Shown: piece by piece, positions 7,217-14,146 of the stretch
How the letters are laid out: each line of letters begins with the position of its first letter
Position numbering within the stretch: the first letter of the stretch is position 1
Assembly (NCBI GenBank): GCA_903934155.1
Contig: CAIZMS010000384.1
Span: 1 to 22,202, forward strand
DNA from: an uncultured bacterium
GTDB lineage: Bacteria; Verrucomicrobiota; Kiritimatiellia; CAIKKV01; CAITUY01
Reading direction: 5' to 3'
DNA: 22,202 nucleotides
Translations under genes and position numbers: made by a program
Notes under the pieces: generated by a model
Seen by the model: only the letters and a program-made list of their open reading frames with translations
What the model was told of the DNA's origin: nothing
Database searches by the model: none

Positions 7217-7996
7217 TCACCATTTTTTCCTGACAGGAATCCCGGCGGCAATCAATTCCTGCTTGATTTGAGGAATGGTGTATTCGCCAGTATGAATCAT
7301 GCCGGCAATGATCGCGGCATCGGCTTTCCCGGCCGTAAAAGCCTCTGCAAGATGGGACGGCTTGCCCGCCCCGCCGGAGGCCACAACGGGAATCCGGACG
7401 GCCTCGGCAATCATGCGGGTCAGTGCAATTTCATAGCCGGTCCTCATGCCGTCGGCATCTACCGAGTTCACCACAATCTCGCCCACGCCCAAATCCTCCG
7501 CTTGTCGCGCCCAGGCCAGGGCATCCAGACCGGTGCGCTCCCGAAAGCCCCGGGTGGTGACCTCGTAGCCGCTGGGAAACCGCGGGTCGTTATCCACGCG
7601 CACCGGATCCATGCCGAGCACAATGCACTGGGACCCAAACGCCTTCGCACCATCGGCAATGATCTGCGGGTTTACCACGGCGAGGGAATTCACGGAGATC
7701 TTCTCGGCACCGGCGAGCAGCACGCGGGACATGTCGCCCAGATTGGAGATCCCTCCGCCGACGGCAAAGGGAATATGGATGGCGCGGGCCACGGCCCGGA
7801 CCATCTCAATGTCGATCGGACGCCGTTCCGCCGAGGCGGTGATATCATAAAACACCAGCTCGTCGCAGCCCTCGTCATAATACTTGGACGCCAGCTCCAC
7901 GGCATCACCGAGAACCACATTGTTCTGGAATTTGACACCCTTGGTGACCTTCTTGTCACGGACATCCAAACAGGGAATAATTCGCTTCGTCAGCAT
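7217..7996 (-). CDS. hisF: Imidazole glycerol phosphate synthase cyclase subunit HisF
   Basis: Cyclase half of IGP synthase: uses ammonia from HisH to turn PRFAR into imidazole glycerol phosphate and AICAR in histidine synthesis. The 259-residue (beta/alpha)8 barrel starts 'MLTKRIIPCLDV', placing catalytic Asp11. The second catalytic aspartate is Asp130 in 'VLGMDPVRV'. Phosphate-binding 'VGGGIS' and 'ASGGAG' motifs are present. The GTG four codons upstream (8008) is possible, but the ATG at 7996 matches the family N-terminus and has GGTGGGATGG just upstream. It overlaps the end of hisH by seven bases, as expected for two subunits made together. Confidence 0.96.
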   Translation of the reverse strand: MLTKRIIPCLDVRDKKVTKGVKFQNNVVLGDAVELASKYYDEGCDELVFYDITASAERRPIDIEMVRAVARAIHIPFAVGGGISNLGDMSRVLLAGAEKISVNSLAVVNPQIIADGAKAFGSQCIVLGMDPVRVDNDPRFPSGYEVTTRGFRERTGLDALAWARQAEDLGVGEIVVNSVDADGMRTGYEIALTRMIAEAVRIPVVASGGAGKPSHLAEAFTAGKADAAIIAGMIHTGEYTIPQIKQELIAAGIPVRKKW

Positions 7997-8613
7997 TGTC
8001 CATCCCACCGGCTGAAGTTTTCAAACACTTTCAACCCGATCCGCCCGGACTTCTCGATATGAAACTGGGTGGCCACCAGGTTCCCTCGGCCGACAATCGA
8101 GGTAAAGTCCACCCCCGCATAGCCGGTCAGCCCCACGGTGTCGCCGGGCTTTGTCGTAGTTGGATAATAACTGTGCACAAAATAAAATTCCGTTTCGTTT
8201 TCCACACCTGCGAACACGGGGTGCGGCCGCTGGAGCCGCACAGCATTCCATCCGATCTGGGGAACTTTGTCGGCGGGAAGACTGGGACGAAACAGCCGTA
8301 CTTCGCCAGGAATAAAACCCAGCGTCGGCGTGCCGCCATCCTCTTCCGACCGGTCGAAAAGAATCTGCATTCCGACACAGATTCCGAGAAACGGGGTTCC
8401 CCGCGCCACCACGGTGCGCAGCACATCGGTCAATTTCAATTCCGCCAGATGGCGCATGGAGGCGCCCGCCGCGCCCACCCCGGGAAAAACCACACGATCC
8501 GCCTTAAGAATATCGTCGGGGCGGTCGGTAATGACCGCCTCGACCCCAATCGCTTCGAACGCCAGCCTGACACTGGTCAAATTCCCAGCCTTATAATCCA
8601 CAATCGCTATCAC
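7990..8613 (-). CDS. hisH: Imidazole glycerol phosphate synthase glutaminase subunit HisH
   Basis: Class I glutamine amidotransferase that feeds ammonia to HisF. The 207-residue product begins 'IAIVDYKAGN' from a GTG at 8613, with AGGGAG five to six bases upstream. The catalytic triad is visible: Cys79 in 'LGICVGMQ', and His185 and Glu187 in 'ATQFHIEKSG'. The oxyanion-loop region is 'PGVGAAGASM'. Oddity: the residue between the catalytic His and Glu is Ile where this position is nearly always Pro (FHPEKS). The pair hisHF stands alone here; no other his gene is in the window. Confidence 0.96.
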   Translation of the reverse strand: MIAIVDYKAGNLTSVRLAFEAIGVEAVITDRPDDILKADRVVFPGVGAAGASMRHLAELKLTDVLRTVVARGTPFLGICVGMQILFDRSEEDGGTPTLGFIPGEVRLFRPSLPADKVPQIGWNAVRLQRPHPVFAGVENETEFYFVHSYYPTTTKPGDTVGLTGYAGVDFTSIVGRGNLVATQFHIEKSGRIGLKVFENFSRWDGQC

Positions 8614-8703
8614 AATGTCTCCCTGCCTTGCATTTCGCGGCCACTAGTCTTATCTTACCGCCTTCGCTTGTCGAGAAAGAGTTTTTGAAAAAGGAATTGG
8701 GAG

Positions 8704-9981
8704 ATGACCATGACACGGACCATAACTCTGGCGGCTTTTGTTCTTCTGGCTGGACTGTCGGCCGGGAGCCTGGCCGCGCCTCTCCATGACGCCATCAAAA
8801 GCAACATTCTCTCGGATGTGCAGCGCTTCGTCAAAGGGGCTGGCGCCGACATCCTTGACGCCCGGGACCAGGATGGATCCACCCCGCTGATCCTATCCGC
8901 CGTACGGGGTCAGCAGGAAATCACCGAAGCCCTGGTCAATGCCGGCGCCAATGTAAATCTCGCGACCGAGGGAGGCCTAACCCCGTTGCACTGCTCGGTG
9001 AACAAAAACTTCACTGAAGTGTCCCGTTACCTGGTCATCAAGGGCGCCAACGTCAATGCGGTAACCTCCAAGGGCTCCACGGCGCTTCACTGGGCGGCGT
9101 ACAACAAGAATCTCGATCTCTGCAAACTGCTGATCAAACACGGAGCCGCCGTCAACGCCAAGGCCGTCAACGGGTTTACCCCTCTCCATTGGGCCGCCTA
9201 CACGGATACGGCGGATATCGCCACACTTCTTTTGGAAAATGGAGCCGATGTCTCCATAACTGACAACAACCGGCAAACGGCAGCCGCCGTGGCGGAGGAG
9301 CGAAACGCCACCAGCGTCCTGGAAGCCCTGAAACCCAAACCGCCCTCCCTTGCCAAGCGCCTCTTTAATCACACCAAGTCCCAATCCACCCCGAAACTGG
9401 ATCCGACGCCTCCTGCCAGACCCGAAAAACCCGCTCCTCTGCCCGTCGCCATGGTGACCCCGCTGGTGGGATCAGACGGAAAACTCCTCAAGCCCATTCA
9501 CTATTTGAACGGAGCCCGTTATGAGGGCCCCCCCCCTTCACGGGCGGAATCTTATGAGGGTCAACTTTTATTCGCCGACGGCTCACACTATTCAGGGCAT
9601 TTCCTGAAAGGCAAACGCCACGGTACGGGCAAGTTGACGATCCATAACGGCGCCACCTATGAGGGTGACTGGAAAGCCGATCGCCGCGACGGTCAAGGCA
9701 CAGAACTCTTCGCCAACGGCGACAAGTATGAAGGGGGCTGGAAGGCGGATCTCATGGAGGGAGCGGGCACCTATACCTTTTCAAATGGCGGCCGGCTCAC
9801 CGGCACCTGGGGAAATGGCCGTCTGGTCTCAGGACAGGGCCTGTTCAAATTCGGCGAGGGCGACTCCTATAACGGCACCTGGCAGAATGACATGATGCAC
9901 GGGACTGGCACCTATACAACCTCCGACGGCACCCCCCTCACTGGAACTTGGGCAAAGAACGAGTTTGCGGGATCAAAATAG
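8704..9981 (+). CDS. Secreted ankyrin-repeat + MORN-repeat protein
   Basis: Function unknown; both repeat types usually mediate protein or lipid contacts. The 425-residue product starts with a Sec signal peptide (residues 1-24, cleavage probably after S-L-A). Four to five ankyrin repeats follow (about 26-205), with repeated 'G-x-T-P-L-H-x-A-A' and 'LL-x-x-G-A-x-V-N' cores. A Pro/Lys-rich linker (about 211-255) leads to about six MORN repeats of 23 residues (284-425), with cores such as 'YEGDWKADRRDGQGTELFANGD'. AAGGA eight bases before ATG 8704 supports the start; Met3 is an alternative. It stands alone between divergent hisH and a terminator. A run of nine C lies at the linker-MORN junction. 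Confidence 0.88.
   Translation: MTMTRTITLAAFVLLAGLSAGSLAAPLHDAIKSNILSDVQRFVKGAGADILDARDQDGSTPLILSAVRGQQEITEALVNAGANVNLATEGGLTPLHCSVNKNFTEVSRYLVIKGANVNAVTSKGSTALHWAAYNKNLDLCKLLIKHGAAVNAKAVNGFTPLHWAAYTDTADIATLLLENGADVSITDNNRQTAAAVAEERNATSVLEALKPKPPSLAKRLFNHTKSQSTPKLDPTPPARPEKPAPLPVAMVTPLVGSDGKLLKPIHYLNGARYEGPPPSRAESYEGQLLFADGSHYSGHFLKGKRHGTGKLTIHNGATYEGDWKADRRDGQGTELFANGDKYEGGWKADLMEGAGTYTFSNGGRLTGTWGNGRLVSGQGLFKFGEGDSYNGTWQNDMMHGTGTYTTSDGTPLTGTWAKNEFAGSK
9528..9536 (+). repeat. C9 homopolymer inside the ankyrin-MORN gene
   Basis: Nine consecutive C residues encode the end of a Gly codon, two Pro codons and most of a third, at residue 275 onward. The tract lies exactly where the linker passes into the MORN block. 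A one-base slip would replace the whole MORN domain with another frame. Confidence 0.9.
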
Positions 9982-10021
9982 AAAAACGATTCATCCATTT
10001 TGTTCTTGCGCGAAGAAACAG

Positions 10022-10047
10022 GACCGCCATAATGGCGGTCTTTTTTT
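10022..10047 (+). terminator. Rho-independent terminator / leader hairpin directly before trpB
   Basis: Stem GACCGCC (10022-10028) pairs with GGCGGTC (10034-10040) around the loop ATAAT, followed by seven T (10041-10047). It is an excellent terminator for the ankyrin-MORN transcript. The very next bases, AGGAG (10048-10052), are the ribosome site of the following gene, whose ATG is at 10060. Confidence 0.88.
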
Positions 10048-10059
10048 AGGAGAACGACC

Positions 10060-11433
10060 ATGGATCAAATCAAGGTATTCCTGAGCGAAGATGAAATGCC
10101 CCGGCAGTGGTACAATATCGCCGCCGACTTCCCCCACGCCATGCCCCCGCCGGTCACGCCAGAAGGCAAGCCGGTCACGCCGGACATGCTTGCTCCAGTC
10201 TTTCCCATGAACCTGATCGAGCAGGAAGTCAGCACCCAGCGCTGGATCGACATCCCGGACGAAGTCCTGCAGATCCTCTGGCAGTGGCGCCCGAGCCCGC
10301 TGTGCCGCGCTACCCGGCTGGAGAAGGCACTGGGCACCCCGGCCAAGATTTTCTACAAGAACGAGGGCGTCTCCGCACCCGGGAGCCACAAGCCAAACAC
10401 CGCCGTGCCACAGGCTTATTACAACAAGCAATTCGGCATCAAGCGCCTGTCAACCGAGACCGGAGCCGGACAATGGGGAAGTTCCCTCGCCATGGCCTGC
10501 CAGATGTTCGGGTTGGAATGCAAGGTGTACATGGTCAAGATCAGCTTCGACCAGAAGCCCTTCCGCAAAATCATGATGCAGACCTGGGGCGCCCAGTGCA
10601 CCGCCAGCCCCAGCATGGAAACCAATGCCGGACGAACCGTCCTCCAGAATGATCCCAACTGCCCCGGAAGCCTGGCCATTGCCATTAGCGAAGCCATTGA
10701 GGACTGCGTGACCCACAAGGACACCCGTTACGCGTTGGGCAGCGTGCTAAACCATGTGCTCCTGCACCAGTCCATCATCGGCCTGGAAACCAAGAAGCAA
10801 TTTTCCAAGATCGGGCTCTATCCCGACATCGTCATCGGCTGCGCCGGGGGCGGCTCGAACTTCGGAGGAATCAGCTTCCCGTTCATGGCCGACAAGATTG
10901 CCGGGACGAAAAACCCGCGCATCATCGCCGTCGAACCGGCCGCCTGTCCGAAGATGACCCGCGGCGTGTTTGCCTATGATTCCGGCGATGTCGCCATGAT
11001 GACGCCCCTGTTACCCATGTACAGCCTCGGCCATACCTATGTCCCCGCGCCAATCCATGCTGGCGGCCTGCGCTACCACGGGATGGCACCGCTCGTCAGC
11101 CACGCCATGCGCGAAGGCTTGATGGAGGCCGTGGCCATTCCGCAGCTGGAGTGCTACAAGGCCGCGATGCTGTTCTCACAAACCGAAGGCTTCATCCCAG
11201 CCCCCGAAACCTCCCACGCCATCGCCATGGCAATCCGCGAGGCCAATCAGGCGAAGGAAGAAGGCAAGGAGAAGGTCATCGTCCTCAACTGGTCCGGCCA
11301 CGGCATCATGGACCTCAGTGGTTACCAGGCCTACCTGGAAGGGAAACTGACCGACTACTATCTCCCCGACTCGGAAATCCTGAAAGCCGAGGAATGTCTG
11401 AAGGGCCTGCCCAAGCCGCCTCCGTTGGGGTAA
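10060..11433 (+). CDS. trpB: Tryptophan synthase beta chain, TrpB2 type
   Basis: PLP enzyme that condenses indole with serine to give tryptophan. The 457-residue length and long N-terminal extension ('VTPEGKPVTPDMLAPVFP') mark the TrpB2 class, typical of archaea and some bacteria, rather than the roughly 400-residue TrpB1. PLP lysine is Lys111 in 'GSHKPNTA'. The catalytic glutamate is Glu133 in 'TETGAGQWGSS'. The phosphate-binding glycine loop is 'GCAGGGSNFGG', and the C-terminal part has 'NWSGHGIMDL'. No trpA is adjacent, in keeping with TrpB2 genes that act alone, for example in indole salvage. The start is fixed by AGGAG seven bases upstream. Confidence 0.92.
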   Translation: MDQIKVFLSEDEMPRQWYNIAADFPHAMPPPVTPEGKPVTPDMLAPVFPMNLIEQEVSTQRWIDIPDEVLQILWQWRPSPLCRATRLEKALGTPAKIFYKNEGVSAPGSHKPNTAVPQAYYNKQFGIKRLSTETGAGQWGSSLAMACQMFGLECKVYMVKISFDQKPFRKIMMQTWGAQCTASPSMETNAGRTVLQNDPNCPGSLAIAISEAIEDCVTHKDTRYALGSVLNHVLLHQSIIGLETKKQFSKIGLYPDIVIGCAGGGSNFGGISFPFMADKIAGTKNPRIIAVEPAACPKMTRGVFAYDSGDVAMMTPLLPMYSLGHTYVPAPIHAGGLRYHGMAPLVSHAMREGLMEAVAIPQLECYKAAMLFSQTEGFIPAPETSHAIAMAIREANQAKEEGKEKVIVLNWSGHGIMDLSGYQAYLEGKLTDYYLPDSEILKAEECLKGLPKPPPLG

Positions 11434-11445
11434 CGAAGGAATTTA

Positions 11446-11492
11446 GGGTAGGGACGGCTCTCCGAGCCGTCCTCGGAGAGGCCTCCCTACCC
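11446..11492 (+). repeat. REP/BIME-like palindromic repeat A
   Basis: A 47-base intergenic palindrome after trpB. The outer arms GGGTAGGGA (11446-11454) and TCCCTACCC (11484-11492) are perfectly complementary. Inside, GACGGCTC (11453-11460) pairs with GAGCCGTC (11464-11471). Alternatively, CTCTCCGAG (11458-11466) pairs with CTCGGAGAG (11472-11480), so two mutually exclusive folds exist. A GTAG foot followed by a hairpin is the layout of REP sequences. There is no T-run, so it is not a typical terminator. Confidence 0.75.
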
Positions 11493-11567
11493 AGTCAGGC
11501 GTTGCTTGATGTCCCTGGTGCCCTTTGCTACAGTCTGCGACAGATTGACACGGCGACAAAATGAACC

Positions 11568-12761
11568 ATGAAAGCTGGATTCCTTGATAAACTGATTTCG
11601 AGGCTGGATCGACTGGATCCGGAGAGTGTTCAGACCCATTTCCTCCGACTTGCCAAGGAAAAGGGGCTTCTGGAGACCATTTTCCAGTCGATTCAGGAAG
11701 GTGTCGTGGTTCTTGACGGCAAAGCCCACATCACCTACGCCAACCGGGCGGCTGGTGAATTGATCGGATTCAACCATGAAGCGGTTGTGGGAAAACCCAT
11801 GAGCCGCTTTCTTCGCGATATTGAATGGTCCCGGATTCTGGGGCTGGATACCGGGGAATGGAGCAAACTCAGTAGCCACCAGATTGAGGTGCGTTACCCT
11901 GTCCCGCGACTTCTGACATTTTATGTCGTCCCTCTTTCAGCTGTGGAAAGCCATGAAAAGGGAGCCGTGATCATCCTCCGCGATGTCACCCGGGCCCGGG
12001 AACAGGAAGCCAGCCTCCTGGAATCGGAACGCCTCGACGCCGTGCGCCTGCTGGCGGCCGGGGTCGCCCATGAAATCGGTAATCCCCTTAACGCCCTGAA
12101 TATCCACCTCCAGTTACTAGACCGGGATCTCAAGAAAACCGAGCCGCGTAATCAGGCCGCGCTGCTTGAACTGGTGGATGTCGCCCGAACGGAAGTCACG
12201 CGCCTCGACTTGATCATTACCCAATTCCTCCGCGCCATCCGTCCCGCGAAACCGTCCCTGGCAAAAACGCCCATCTCGGCCGTCATTAAGGATACCCTTG
12301 CCTTGCTGAAGCAGGAAATCGAGAATCATAACGCCCATGTGGAACTCGAACTCCCCTCGGACCTTCCCCCTCTGCGTCTTGATAAGGATCAAATCAAGCA
12401 GGCGTTTTTCAACATTGTCAAAAATGCCCTCCAGGCCATGCCCGAAGGCGGTCTGCTCCGGATTTCGGCGGCCGCCTCGGATCGCTTCATGGCGATCGCC
12501 TTCCGCGACAATGGGTCGGGAATTTCACCGGAAGACATCGGGCATATCTTCGAGCCCTATTACACGACGAAACCAGCGGGCTCGGGCATCGGCCTGATGA
12601 TCGTCCAGCGTATCATCCAGGATCACGGCGGCCGCATGGATGTTCACAGCGAACCTGGTGTGGGAACCACCTTCACCGTCTTTATTCCCCTCGATGAACG
12701 CCGCGTCCGTCTCCTGAAGCCCCATTCCCGCTCGAAGGCGGATCAGGAGGAAACCCCATGA
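11568..12761 (+). CDS. PAS-domain sensor histidine kinase (NtrB/AtoS-like), cytosolic
   Basis: Sensor partner of the response regulator that follows. The 397-residue product has no membrane segment. A PAS domain spans about residues 33-145, a HisKA dimerisation domain carries the phospho-acceptor His168 in 'GVAHEIGNPLNAL', and the HATPase domain has 'FNIVKNALQAMP' (N box), 'DNGSGI' (G1) and 'GSGIGLMIVQ' (G2). The AHEIGNP form of the H box is typical of NtrB-like kinases. The ATG at 11568 is preferred to the out-of-frame ATG at 11561. The stop overlaps the regulator start (ATGA), so the pair is co-translated. The signal is unknown. Confidence 0.92.
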   Translation: MKAGFLDKLISRLDRLDPESVQTHFLRLAKEKGLLETIFQSIQEGVVVLDGKAHITYANRAAGELIGFNHEAVVGKPMSRFLRDIEWSRILGLDTGEWSKLSSHQIEVRYPVPRLLTFYVVPLSAVESHEKGAVIILRDVTRAREQEASLLESERLDAVRLLAAGVAHEIGNPLNALNIHLQLLDRDLKKTEPRNQAALLELVDVARTEVTRLDLIITQFLRAIRPAKPSLAKTPISAVIKDTLALLKQEIENHNAHVELELPSDLPPLRLDKDQIKQAFFNIVKNALQAMPEGGLLRISAAASDRFMAIAFRDNGSGISPEDIGHIFEPYYTTKPAGSGIGLMIVQRIIQDHGGRMDVHSEPGVGTTFTVFIPLDERRVRLLKPHSRSKADQEETP

Positions 12762-14146
12762 CGCCCCAGCGGACGGTATTGATTGTGGATGATGACCGGA
12801 ATACCCGGGAAGGCCTCAAGCGGGCGCTTCAGGGAAACTACATCGTGGTCATGGCCGACAGCGCTGAAAAGGCACTGCCACTGCTTGACGAACGCACCGT
12901 GGATATTGTGCTCAGCGATATCCGCATGTCCGGCATGGATGGCATGACCCTGCTCCAGAAAATCATGGCACGTAGCAATCCGCCCATTGTCGTCATGCTA
13001 ACCGCCTACGGTAATGTGGAAACCGCCGTCGAGGCCATGAAGCTCGGGGCCTATGACTTTCTCACAAAGCCCGTCAACCTCGACCATCTGGACATCCTCC
13101 TCAAACGGGCCTTGCATTCACACGAGGTTGAATCCGAGAATCTCACACTGCGGGCGCAACTGGACAACCGGTTCGGCCTCGAAAACATTATCGGCCAATC
13201 CGATCCGATGCGGGAAGTCTTCGAGACCATCCAGCAGGCGGCGCCCACCCAGGCTACGATCCTGATCCTGGGCGAAAGCGGAACCGGAAAGGAACTGGTT
13301 GCTCACGCCATCCACCGGCTCAGTAGCCGCGCCAAGGGCCCCTTTATTCCCGTCCATTGCGCCGCCCTCACCCCCACCCTTCTGGAAAGCGAATTATTCG
13401 GCCATGAGAAGGGCGCCTTTACCGGGGCAGCCGACCGGCGCCGCGGCCGATTCGAGCTGGCTGACGGAGGCACCCTGTTCCTGGACGAAATCGCGGAAAT
13501 CCAAACCTCCGTCCAAGTCAAGCTCCTGCGGGTATTGGAGGAACGCCAATTCGAGCGGGTGGGCGGACATCAAACCCTCGATGTGGACATCCGTCTGATT
13601 GCCGCCACCAATGCGGATCTGGCCGCCATGGTCAAGGCGGGAACCTTCCGAAATGATCTGTTCTTCCGGCTGGATGTGGTTTCCATCACCCTCCCGCCAC
13701 TCCGGAAACGACCCGACGACATCCCGCTGCTCTGTGCCCGGTTCCTGAAGGAATTCAGCTTGCGGAATAACAAGCCGGTCGAGGATATTACCCCTGACAC
13801 CCTGGACATTCTGTCGTCTTACTCCTGGCCGGGCAATGTTCGCGAGCTGCGTAACGTCATCGAACGCATGGTGGTGCTCTCCCGCACCCCGCGCCTGACC
13901 GTGCGGGATCTTCCCGCCGCCCTCCGGAGTGCCGTACAGGCAGAGGGACCCCGGGCCTCAACCGTCTTGAAGGCAGACTCCTCCGGATCCCTTGCCCCGG
14001 AATCCATGGCCGATGCCGAACGCGTCATGATTGAAGCCGCCCTCAAGCGAAACAATGAAAACCGAACCCTAGCCGCCGGGCAACTGGGCATCAGCCGCCG
14101 GACACTCCAGAGAAAACTCAAGGAATACAGGAACGAAAAACCATGA
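12758..14146 (+). CDS. NtrC-family sigma-54-dependent response regulator
   Basis: The 462-residue product has a receiver domain (about 5-118) with acidic cluster Asp11-13, phospho-acceptor Asp54 ('LSDIRMSGMDG'), Thr82 and Lys104 ('LTKP'). A sigma-54 AAA+ domain (about 143-380) has Walker A 'GESGTGKE' (172-179), the sigma-54 contact loop GAFTGA (219-224) and Walker B 'GGTLFLDE'. The C-terminal Fis-type helix-turn-helix ends 'LAAGQLGISRRTLQRKLKEY'. All key residues are intact, so it should activate sigma-54 promoters when phosphorylated by the upstream kinase. AGGAGG precedes its ATG. Its stop overlaps the leuS start by four bases. Targets are not evident. Confidence 0.95.
   Translation: MTPQRTVLIVDDDRNTREGLKRALQGNYIVVMADSAEKALPLLDERTVDIVLSDIRMSGMDGMTLLQKIMARSNPPIVVMLTAYGNVETAVEAMKLGAYDFLTKPVNLDHLDILLKRALHSHEVESENLTLRAQLDNRFGLENIIGQSDPMREVFETIQQAAPTQATILILGESGTGKELVAHAIHRLSSRAKGPFIPVHCAALTPTLLESELFGHEKGAFTGAADRRRGRFELADGGTLFLDEIAEIQTSVQVKLLRVLEERQFERVGGHQTLDVDIRLIAATNADLAAMVKAGTFRNDLFFRLDVVSITLPPLRKRPDDIPLLCARFLKEFSLRNNKPVEDITPDTLDILSSYSWPGNVRELRNVIERMVVLSRTPRLTVRDLPAALRSAVQAEGPRASTVLKADSSGSLAPESMADAERVMIEAALKRNNENRTLAAGQLGISRRTLQRKLKEYRNEKP

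Noticed and set aside
7223..7240. T6 run followed by TTCCTGACAGGAA after tRNA-Thr as a terminator
   Set aside because: The T-run precedes the palindrome on the plus strand, the wrong order for a rho-independent terminator, and the bases are hisF codons.
7172..8062. Plus-strand open frame of 296 codons opposite hisF/hisH
   Set aside because: Starts inside the tRNA and runs antisense to two certain genes.
8614..8703. Divergent promoters between hisH and the ankyrin-MORN gene (for example TTGCAT-N17-TATCTT on plus; TCGACA-N17-AAGACT on minus)
   Set aside because: Both match the consensus poorly in at least one box. A promoter must be here, but the sequence does not fix its position.
11511..11535. 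Possible sigma-54 (-24/-12) promoter upstream of the kinase gene (GG...GC)
   Set aside because: Only eight bases separate GG and GC instead of ten, and the flanking consensus is absent.
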